51,419 nucleotides of DNA from positions 1 to 51,419 of the forward strand of contig JAJZVU010000028.1 in assembly GCA_021845505.1 (NCBI GenBank), written 5' to 3'. A program made the translations under genes and the position numbers. Positions 44,952-51,419 of the stretch are shown piece after piece. Below the pieces are notes generated by a model, which had not been told where the DNA came from, searched no databases, and was given only the letters and a program-made list of their open reading frames with translations. Position 1 is the stretch's first letter; each line of letters starts with the position of its first letter. This stretch comes from Pseudomonadota bacterium (GTDB lineage: Bacteria; Pseudomonadota; Gammaproteobacteria; Burkholderiales; Burkholderiaceae_C).

Positions 44952-46085
44952 TCAGGCCTCGATGGACGCGCGAAAGCGCAGCACGCTGACCAGCAGCATC
45001 GCGGCGGCCAGCCCGGCCAGCGCCAGCAGTTGCGGCCACAGCACCGCGAAGCCGACCCCCTTGAGGAACACGGCGCGGATGACCACCAGGAAGTAGCGCA
45101 GCGGGTTGACGAGGGTGAACCACTGCAGCGCCCGCGGCATCGCGGCGATCGGAAAGGCGAAGCCGGACAGGATGAAAAACGGGTTGACCAGGAAGAAGTT
45201 CAGCGCGAAGGCCTGCTGCTGGGTGCGGGAGAAGGTCGACAGCAGCAAGCCCAGTCCGATCACCGCCAGCAGGAACAGCGCGGCGCCGACCGCCATCACC
45301 GCCAGCGAGCCGACGAAGGGGACGCCGAACCACAGCGCCCCCAGCAGCGTGACCAGGGTGATGCTGGCCGAGCCGATGACAAACGAAGGCAGGGTCTTGC
45401 CGACGATGAACTCCAGCGGGGTGATCGGGCTGACCATGATCTGCTCGAGCGTGCCGACCTCGCGCTCGCGCACGATGGCGAAGGCGGTCAGGGTCACCAC
45501 CTGCAGCAGCGTCAGGCTGCCGATCACCCCGGGGATGAAAAACCAGGTATCGAGCAGCCCGGGGTTGAACCAGGGCCGTGGCTCGAGCTCGATCCCCAGC
45601 CCCGGAGCGCGCGCCGCAGCGTGCGGGCGCTGCAGCGCGGCGGCGGCCTCGGCGGCGTAGGCGCCGACGATCTGCCCGACATAGCCGGCGGCGATCAGCG
45701 CGGTGTTGGAGTTGGTGCCGTCGACGACCACCTGCAGCGGCGCCGGCCCCTGACCCTGCAGCGCGCGCTGGAACCCCACCGGAACCACGATGCCCACCAC
45801 CGCGTCCCCCCGATCGATGTCGCGCTCGAGCTGCCGCTGGTCGGCGGGCGCCGCGACCAGCCTGAAGCGCCCGCTGGCGACAAAGCGCGACACCAGCGCC
45901 CTGCTGGCCTGGCTGCCGTCGAGGTCCAGCACCGCGGTGGCCACGTCGTGCACCGTGAAGCTGGCCGCGTAGCCGAACAGCAGGAGCTGCACGACCAGTG
46001 GCAGCACCAGCCGCATGAGCAGCCAGCGATCGCGGCGGAACTGCCGGAATTCCTTGAACAGCATCGCGTCGACGCGCTCGAGCAT
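44952..46085 (-). CDS. ABC-2 permease of a YbhGFSR-like exporter (second)
   Basis: A 377-aa permease with one N-terminal helix (MRLVLPLVVQLLLFGYAA), a long periplasmic domain (about 45-170) and five C-terminal helices. IMVSPITPLEFIVGKTLPSF and FSRTQQQAFALNFFLVNPFF match the YbhS/YbhR group. It should pair with the other permease to form the channel. It lies 15 nt downstream of the first permease. Confidence 0.9.
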   Translation of the reverse strand: MLERVDAMLFKEFRQFRRDRWLLMRLVLPLVVQLLLFGYAASFTVHDVATAVLDLDGSQASRALVSRFVASGRFRLVAAPADQRQLERDIDRGDAVVGIVVPVGFQRALQGQGPAPLQVVVDGTNSNTALIAAGYVGQIVGAYAAEAAAALQRPHAAARAPGLGIELEPRPWFNPGLLDTWFFIPGVIGSLTLLQVVTLTAFAIVREREVGTLEQIMVSPITPLEFIVGKTLPSFVIGSASITLVTLLGALWFGVPFVGSLAVMAVGAALFLLAVIGLGLLLSTFSRTQQQAFALNFFLVNPFFILSGFAFPIAAMPRALQWFTLVNPLRYFLVVIRAVFLKGVGFAVLWPQLLALAGLAAAMLLVSVLRFRASIEA

Positions 46086-46100
46086 GCGTGTCCCCCGGCG

Positions 46101-47237
46101 TCAATCCAGGCGCTTGCGGAAGGCCCGCGCCGCCAGCCAGCCGACGACCAGCGCGAAGGCGGCGAGCGCGGCCAGCGACGGCCACAATTCCAGCAGCGGG
46201 CTGCCCTTGAGGAAGATGGCGCGCAGCAGGGTCACGTAGTAGCGGGCGTAGACCACGTGGGTCACGGCGCGCACCGCCGCGGGCATCTGGTCGATCGGGA
46301 AGGTGTAGCCCGACAGCATGGTCGTGGGCATCATGGTCACCAGCAGCGCGATCTGGCTGGCGCCGAGCTGGCTGCGCACATGCACCGAGATCAGGTAGCC
46401 GATCCCCAGCACCACCACGCTGAACAGCGCGGTCGCCACGAAAAGCGTCCACAGGCTGCCGCGCATCGGCACGTGGAACCACAGCACGGCCAGCGCGAGG
46501 CAGATCAGCGCATCGACGAAGCCGACCCCGAAGTACGGAACCAGCTTGCCCAGCATCAGCTCGAGGGCCGTCACAGGGGTCGACACCAGCTGCTCCATGG
46601 TGCCGCGCTCCCATTCGCGCGACACGGTCAGCGAGGTCAGCTGCGCGCCCACCAGCGCGAGGATCACCGCGACCACTCCGGGAATGATGAAGTTGCGGCT
46701 GTCCAGGGTTTCGTTGTACCAGGTCGAAGGTTCCAGGTCGATGCTGCCGGCCGCGGGCATGGCCGACCCGGTGGCGGCCGCCTCGCGCGATTGCAGCCTG
46801 GCGCTCTCCTGCGCGACGGCGACCTGCAGGTAGCCCAGCGCGATATTGGCGGTGTTGACATCGGTGGCGTCGAACACCGCCTGCAGTGGCGCGCTGCCGG
46901 TGGCGGCCAGGCTGCGCGAGAAGTCGGGCGGCACGACCACCGCCGCGGCGCACCTGCCACGGTCCAGCGCGGCTCGCAGCCCGGAGTCGTCGCGCGGCGC
47001 CGCGACCAGCCGGAACCACCCGCTGCCGGTCAGCGACGCGACGACCCCGCGGCTGAGCTGGCTGTGCTCCTGGTCGAGAGCGCACAGCGGAACGTGGCGG
47101 ATGTCCAGGCTGACCCCGTAGCCGAGCAGGCCCATCTGCATCAACGGCATGAGCAGCGCGATCGCCAGGCTGCGCGGATCGCGCACGATCTGCAGCGCCT
47201 CCTTGCGCGCCACGGCGAACAGCCGGCGCAGGTTCAT
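46101..47237 (-). CDS. ABC-2 permease of a YbhGFSR-like exporter (first)
   Basis: A 378-aa permease with the same layout as the following gene: N-terminal helix (IALLMPLMQMGLLGYGVSL), periplasmic domain, five helices. QLVSTPVTALELMLGKLVPYF and TMMPTTMLSGYTFPIDQMP are family stretches. It overlaps the ATPase stop by 4 nt (ATGA). The two permeases are paralogues, so the exporter is probably a heterodimer. Confidence 0.9.
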   Translation of the reverse strand: MNLRRLFAVARKEALQIVRDPRSLAIALLMPLMQMGLLGYGVSLDIRHVPLCALDQEHSQLSRGVVASLTGSGWFRLVAAPRDDSGLRAALDRGRCAAAVVVPPDFSRSLAATGSAPLQAVFDATDVNTANIALGYLQVAVAQESARLQSREAAATGSAMPAAGSIDLEPSTWYNETLDSRNFIIPGVVAVILALVGAQLTSLTVSREWERGTMEQLVSTPVTALELMLGKLVPYFGVGFVDALICLALAVLWFHVPMRGSLWTLFVATALFSVVVLGIGYLISVHVRSQLGASQIALLVTMMPTTMLSGYTFPIDQMPAAVRAVTHVVYARYYVTLLRAIFLKGSPLLELWPSLAALAAFALVVGWLAARAFRKRLD

Positions 47238-48220
47238 GGGCCCTCCCCGCGGTGGCCGCGCGCGACCTGGCGCACGAACACGTCCTCCAGGCTCGGGGGC
47301 ACGCGCTGCGCCTCGCCGGCCTGGAGCCCGGCCTCGCGCAGCAGGCGGCCGAGCTGCTGCGGCGGCGGCGCGCCGTCACCCAGCAGCACGTGCACGCGGT
47401 CGCCGAAGATCGACGCGTCGACGACCCCCGGCAGTCCGGCCAGTCGTTGCAGCGCGCGGCCCAGCGGAGCGCAGGCGATCTCCACGAGGTCGGCGCCCAG
47501 CCCGCGCGCGCGCAACTCGCCGGGGCTGCCGCTGGCGACCAGCCGGCCACGGTCGATCATCGCGATGCGGTGGCAGTACTCGGCCTCTTCCATGTAGTGG
47601 GTCGACACCAGGATGGTCACGCCGCCGGCCGCCAGCTCGTGGATGAGGTCCCAGAAGCGCCTGCGTGCCGACGGCTCGACGCCCGAGGTCGGCTCGTCGA
47701 GGAACAGCACCGGCGGACGATGCAGGATCGCGCAGCCCAGCGCCAGCCGCTGCTTCCAGCCTCCGGCCAGGGTCGCCACCAGCGCGTCGGTGCGGCCCTG
47801 CAGGCCCGACATCGCGATCGCGTAGTCGACCCGCTCGCGCTGCAACTGCCGCGGCACGCGGTAGATGCCCGCGAAGAAGCGCAGGTTCTCGGCGACCGTC
47901 AGGTCGCCGTACAGCGAGAATTTCTGCGACATGTAGCCGATGTGCTCGCGCAACTGCTGCGCCTGCGCGCGCACGTCGAATCCGGCCACCTCGGCCTGCC
48001 CGTCGCTGGGACGCAGCAGGCCGCACAGCATGCGGATGGTCGTGGACTTGCCCGCTCCATTGGGGCCGATGAATCCCATGACCTCGCCGCGGGCGATGCG
48101 CAGGTCGAGGTGGTCGACCGCGGTGAAGTCGCCGAAGCGCCGCGTCAGTCCCAGCGCGCGCACCGCGTCGCGGGCGTCGGGCGCCGCGCGGTTCGCGGCC
48201 AGGCCGGCGGAGTCGGTCAT
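47234..48220 (-). CDS. ABC ATPase of the exporter, catalytically complete copy
   Basis: A 328-aa ATPase. Walker A is GPNGAGKS, Walker B is VLFLDEPTSGVEP and the H-loop is VSTHYMEEAE. The signature is LAGGWKQR, deviating from LSGGQ, as seen in YbhF-like proteins. A C-terminal regulatory tail of about 90 residues follows. Its start overlaps the previous ATPase gene by 4 nt and its stop overlaps the permease start, indicating tightly coupled translation. Confidence 0.92.
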   Translation of the reverse strand: MTDSAGLAANRAAPDARDAVRALGLTRRFGDFTAVDHLDLRIARGEVMGFIGPNGAGKSTTIRMLCGLLRPSDGQAEVAGFDVRAQAQQLREHIGYMSQKFSLYGDLTVAENLRFFAGIYRVPRQLQRERVDYAIAMSGLQGRTDALVATLAGGWKQRLALGCAILHRPPVLFLDEPTSGVEPSARRRFWDLIHELAAGGVTILVSTHYMEEAEYCHRIAMIDRGRLVASGSPGELRARGLGADLVEIACAPLGRALQRLAGLPGVVDASIFGDRVHVLLGDGAPPPQQLGRLLREAGLQAGEAQRVPPSLEDVFVRQVARGHRGEGP

Positions 48221-49170
48221 CGCGGCTGGCCGTGCGCGTCTGGCGCGGGCTGTTCGAGCAGGGCGACGAACACGTCCTCGATTCCGGGCTCGACCGGCGA
48301 GACGCTCGATCCCGGCTCCCCGGCCAGCGCGGCGCGGATGTCCTCGATGCGCCGCGCCGCGTCGTCGACCCGTACGTGGACCCGATCGCCCATCAGCAGG
48401 GTGCCGAGCACCCCGGGCAGGCGCGCCAGGCGCTCGCGCAGCTCGCGCGGACGCTCGGCGCCGACCGCCAGCAGCGCGCCCGGCATGCGCGACTTCAAGC
48501 TCGCCGGGGTGTCGCAGTAGCGCACCTCGCCGGCGTGGAACAACGCCAGCCGCGTGCAGCGCTCGGCCTCGTCCATGTACGCGGTGGCCATGACGATCGC
48601 CACCCCCGTTTCGCGCAGGCGATACAGGATGGCCCAGAAGTCTCGGCGCGACACCGGGTCGACGCCGGTGGTCGGCTCGTCGAGCAGCAGCACGCGTGGC
48701 GTGTGGATCAGCGCGCACACCAGCCCGAGCTTTTGCTTCATTCCGCCCGACAGCCGGCCGGCCAGGCGGCTCTCGAAGCCGGCCAGGCCGGCGGCACCGA
48801 TGAGCTCGGCGCCGCGGCTGCGCCGCTCGGCCGCCGCGACGCCGAACAGGTCGGCGTAGAAGCGCAGGTTCTCGGCCACCGTCAGGTCCTCGTAGAGGCC
48901 GAAGCGCTGCGGCATGTAGCTCAGGCGCAGCTTCGCCGACTCGGGGTCGGCGAGCACGTCGACGCCGTCGATCTCGATGCTCCCGGCGTGCGCCCCCAGC
49001 ACTCCGGCCAGCATGCGCATGGTCGTCGTCTTGCCGGCGCCATCGGGGCCGACGAGGCCGAAGATCTCGCCGGCGGCCACCTCGAAGGACACGTCGCGCA
49101 CCGCGCGCAGCTCGCCGAAGCGGCGCTGCAGCCCCCGCGCGCGGATCGCCACGCCGGCCGCGGCGGCCAT
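48217..49170 (-). CDS. ABC ATPase of the exporter, degenerate H-loop copy
   Basis: A 317-aa ATPase. Walker A is GPDGAGKT, signature LSGGMKQK, Walker B VLLLDEPTTGVDP. The H-loop reads MATAYMDEAE: the switch His is replaced by Ala, so this site is probably poor at hydrolysis. In E. coli YbhF the two ATPase halves are fused; here they are separate genes. The start shares one base with the HlyD stop. Confidence 0.9.
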   Translation of the reverse strand: MAAAAGVAIRARGLQRRFGELRAVRDVSFEVAAGEIFGLVGPDGAGKTTTMRMLAGVLGAHAGSIEIDGVDVLADPESAKLRLSYMPQRFGLYEDLTVAENLRFYADLFGVAAAERRSRGAELIGAAGLAGFESRLAGRLSGGMKQKLGLVCALIHTPRVLLLDEPTTGVDPVSRRDFWAILYRLRETGVAIVMATAYMDEAERCTRLALFHAGEVRYCDTPASLKSRMPGALLAVGAERPRELRERLARLPGVLGTLLMGDRVHVRVDDAARRIEDIRAALAGEPGSSVSPVEPGIEDVFVALLEQPAPDAHGQPR

Positions 49171-50159
49171 CACCGCACCGGCAGGCGCGCCAGACTGACC
49201 TCCACCGGCATGCCCGGCAGCAGGTCGTGGCGCGGGTTGTCGACATCGACCCGCAGGCGAAAAACCAGGGTCACGCGCTCGGCGCGGGTTTCCACGGTCT
49301 TCGGGGTGAATTCGGCCTGCGGTGAAACGAAGGACACGCGAGCCCGCCAGACATGGCCGGGCACGCCGTCGGCGCGCACCTGGGCCGCCTCGCCCAGGCG
49401 CACGTGGCCCAGATCGAGTTCGTTCAGGTAGCAGCGCACCCAGACGTGATCGAGATCGTCCAGGGTGTAGATCGCCACTCCGGGACCGGCCAGTTCGCCG
49501 AGCTCGGCCTGGCGTACCGCCAGCACCCCGGCCATCGGTGCGCGCAGCACGGTGTAGCCCAGGACCAGGCGATCGAGCGCGACCTTGCGCCGCGCCGCCT
49601 CCAGGCTCGCCGCGGCCAGCTCCACGTTGCCCCCGGCGACCCGTTGCAACGCGGTGTCGCGGCGCAGCCCGGCCGCCGACTGCGCGGCCGCGGTGGCGGC
49701 CTGCTCGGTGCTTTGCAGCGACGCCGCGCCGCTGGCCAGCTGCCCGCGGGCGATGCGCAGGTCGACGCGCTTTTGCGCGAGGTCGGCGCGGTCGGACAAG
49801 AGCGTCGCCTGCTGCGCCGCCAGGTTGCCGCGCGCCACCTGCAGCTGGCGCAGCGCCACCGCCTGCGCCGCCTGGTCGATGGCGAGCTGGCGCCGGTACA
49901 CCCGGTCGTCGATGCGCGCCAGTACCTGGCCGGCGGCCACGCGACGGCCTTCGTCGTACGACAGCTGGGTGAGCGTCCCCTGGACGTTGGAAAAGCTCAG
50001 CACGCTCTCGTGTGCCTCGACGTTGCCGGTCAGCACGATCGTCGCGGCGGGCCTGCCCGCACCCGACAGCCGCTCGCGCAACGGCCCCCAGGCCGCCCAT
50101 GCCGCGAGCGCCGCAGCCAGCGCCGCGACGAGGAACGCGATGCGCATCCTGGCCTTCAT
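49170..50159 (-). CDS. HlyD/YbhG-type membrane fusion protein
   Basis: A 329-aa periplasmic adaptor. The start ATG at 50159 (MKARMRIAFLV) places the single N-terminal helix (about 6-27) first; ATG at 50210 is an alternative. GNVEAHESVLSFSNVQGTL opens the lipoyl/barrel part, a helical hairpin spans about 80-180, and VLRAPMAGVLAVRQAELGEL closes the lipoyl domain. It joins the ABC pair to an outer-membrane channel (TolC-like, not in the window). It heads the operon and is divergent from the HD-domain gene; the 182-nt gap has no clear promoter. Confidence 0.9.
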   Translation of the reverse strand: MKARMRIAFLVAALAAALAAWAAWGPLRERLSGAGRPAATIVLTGNVEAHESVLSFSNVQGTLTQLSYDEGRRVAAGQVLARIDDRVYRRQLAIDQAAQAVALRQLQVARGNLAAQQATLLSDRADLAQKRVDLRIARGQLASGAASLQSTEQAATAAAQSAAGLRRDTALQRVAGGNVELAAASLEAARRKVALDRLVLGYTVLRAPMAGVLAVRQAELGELAGPGVAIYTLDDLDHVWVRCYLNELDLGHVRLGEAAQVRADGVPGHVWRARVSFVSPQAEFTPKTVETRAERVTLVFRLRVDVDNPRHDLLPGMPVEVSLARLPVR

Positions 50160-50341
50160 GTCCCCGGCAGTGTGGTCCCGGCGATGCCGGAGCGCATTGA
50201 CCTGGGTCATCAGCGTCGGCAGGCCCAGGGTCTGCTGCGCGGCGTGAAGCGGCCAAGGTCGCGAGCTCCGCTTTTTTGCGACAATCGATGCGCGCAGACC
50301 CGGCCCCCGCCGGACTCCCTGCAAGCCAAGCGAAGGTCACG

Positions 50342-51238
50342 ATGGCGATTCAATCCGATTCCCCGCCGAGCACCGGTGTCATCGGCATGGCCAACCGCCT
50401 GGCTCGCGACGTGCGCACGCTGGCCGATGATCGCGAGCAGTTGCAGGCGCAGGTCACCGCCAACCGCGCCGGAGTGGAGACGCTGCTGTGCTCGCTGGTC
50501 GACACCTTCAACCCCCACCTGGGCGGGCACGGCAGGCGGGTGGCCAGGCTGGTGGACCTGCTGGCGCTGCGCCTGAAGGTGTCCTATGCGTCCCACGTGG
50601 CGCTGCGCCAGGCCGCGCTGTTCCACGACATCGGCATGCTCGGGGTGCCGCGCCAGAGCCTGTTCACCCGCTGGGATGAGCTGTCGGAGACCGACCGCAG
50701 CCTGATCCTGTCCCACGCCGACATCGGCGCCTCCCACCTGCGCAGCCTGCCGTGGTACCAGGCCGGCGCGCCGGCGGTCGCCGCGCACCACGAACACTGG
50801 GACGGCAGCGGTTTTCCGCGGCGGCTGGCCGGAGAGGACATCCCGATCGGAGCGCGCATCCTGAGCATCTGCGACACCTACGACGAAATGCTCAACAAGC
50901 CGCCCGATGCGCCGGCGCGGTTCGACGAGGCCGAGGTGATCGAGCACATGCGCGCGCACGGCGGACGCAAGTTCGACCCTCGCATCCTCGAGATGTTCCT
51001 GGGCATCGTCGCCGAGAACTCGCCGCACCGGCAGGAACGCGAACCGGCGCCCGGCGAACTGGCGCTCGGGCTGGCGCAACTGCGCGCCGGCCAGTGCCTG
51101 GCGCGCGACCTGGTCAACGCCTCCGGGCTGGTGCTGCTGACCCGCGGGTCGGTGCTGGCCGAATCCAACGTGCTGCGGCTGCAGGCACTGCGCGGCCTGA
51201 ACGCGGTGGTCGAGCCGGTGTACGTGCAGGCGTCCTGA
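50342..51238 (+). CDS. HD-GYP-like phosphodiesterase with C-terminal extension
   Basis: A 298-aa protein; AAGG lies 6 nt before ATG 50342. A coiled region (about 20-45) precedes the HD domain: His95-Asp96 (FHDIGMLGVP) and His149-His150 in AHHEHWDGSGFP, where GYP is GFP. The HDIGK lysine is Met here. Metal ligands appear kept, so c-di-GMP hydrolysis is likely but substrate choice may be altered. The last 70 residues (AQLRAGQCLARDLVNASGLVL) resemble the tail found in several HD-GYP proteins. Confidence 0.85.
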   Translation: MAIQSDSPPSTGVIGMANRLARDVRTLADDREQLQAQVTANRAGVETLLCSLVDTFNPHLGGHGRRVARLVDLLALRLKVSYASHVALRQAALFHDIGMLGVPRQSLFTRWDELSETDRSLILSHADIGASHLRSLPWYQAGAPAVAAHHEHWDGSGFPRRLAGEDIPIGARILSICDTYDEMLNKPPDAPARFDEAEVIEHMRAHGGRKFDPRILEMFLGIVAENSPHRQEREPAPGELALGLAQLRAGQCLARDLVNASGLVLLTRGSVLAESNVLRLQALRGLNAVVEPVYVQAS

Positions 51239-51246
51239 CGCGCGGT

Positions 51247-51419
51247 TCAGTCCAGCACCACGTCCAGCAGCGCGGGCCCCGGCTGCTCGCGTGCCTGGCG
51301 CAGGGCATCGGGCAGCCGATCCGGGCTGTCGACCCGCTGCGCGGCGACGCCCTGGCCCTGCGCCAGCCGCACGAAGTCCAGGCCCGGCAGCTGCGTGCCC
51401 TGCGGCACGGCCCCGGGCG
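51247..51419 (-). CDS. Thiamine-diphosphate-dependent enzyme, C-terminal fragment
   Basis: Only the last 56 residues or so are present, ending at TGA 51247-51249. TQLPGLDFVRLAQGQGV, AQRVD, LPDALRQA and GPALLDVVLD match the C-terminal end of the ilvB/benzoylformate-decarboxylase superfamily. The exact member is undecidable from this piece; benzoylformate decarboxylase-like proteins share the LPGLDF motif. It is convergent with the HD gene. Confidence 0.7.
   Translation of the reverse strand, partial: PGAVPQGTQLPGLDFVRLAQGQGVAAQRVDSPDRLPDALRQAREQPGPALLDVVLD

Noticed and set aside
43714-47597. Very long open frames on the opposite strands (over 1100 codons)
   Set aside because: They run antisense to clear response regulator and ABC genes and translate to low-complexity Arg/Ala/Gly/Pro. 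This is expected from high GC content.

Overview
This window is GC-rich (about 70% by eye) and densely packed, with many 1-4 nt gene overlaps. The gene content suggests a betaproteobacterium, probably Burkholderiales: a DUF3079 protein, the type IV pilus ATPase PilU, a form I RuBisCO operon cbbLSQO with CbbR, a D-amino acid dehydrogenase with its Lrp-type regulator, and many c-di-GMP proteins. The organism is likely a facultative autotroph with a versatile organic-acid metabolism. No rRNA, tRNA, transposase, phage gene or CRISPR array was seen.

Layout. 1-4982: core metabolism and motility (end of a glycerate kinase, a DMT exporter, DUF3079, pilU, purT, a quinone-reductase-like MDR protein). 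4998-7730: a patch of lower GC (about 62% in sampled lines) holding a RES-domain toxin with an unusual 233-aa antitoxin, then a tight three-gene cluster built around an HTH protein; this looks acquired. 7928-13977: DUF924, a universal stress protein, a methyltransferase, an alpha/beta hydrolase coupled to a quinone oxidoreductase, and a YadGH-like ABC exporter. 14151-16265: a 24-bp triple repeat just before a globin-coupled-sensor EAL phosphodiesterase. 16294-18051: a two-subunit aconitase X with a perfect 14-bp palindromic operator. 18104-24324: the Calvin-cycle operon cbbL-S-Q-O followed by cbbR, with LysR-type TAAA-N5-TTTA boxes before cbbL and a related one before cbbR. 24452-27182: otsB-otsA (trehalose) and a periplasmic cupredoxin.

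27244-38379 is the most intriguing region. It holds an IclR regulator, an amidase, two MFS carriers, a 3-hydroxybutyrate-dehydrogenase-like SDR, a biotin carboxyl carrier protein, a free-standing carboxyltransferase resembling the transcarboxylase 5S subunit, a beta-keto acid cleavage enzyme, a biotin synthase and a second SDR. The BCCP and BKACE genes diverge from a control region with two inverted copies of a 15-bp site. Together this suggests a substrate-inducible pathway for a beta-hydroxy/beta-keto acid (perhaps supplied as an amide) that uses a split biotin-dependent carboxyl transfer step and makes its own biotin. I do not recognise it as a described pathway.

38418-51419: a small unknown protein, an Lrp-type regulator divergent from dadA, a hybrid histidine kinase - response regulator - HD-GYP operon, a five-gene YbhGFSR-like ABC exporter with one degenerate ATPase, a second HD-GYP-like protein, and the end of a thiamine-diphosphate enzyme.
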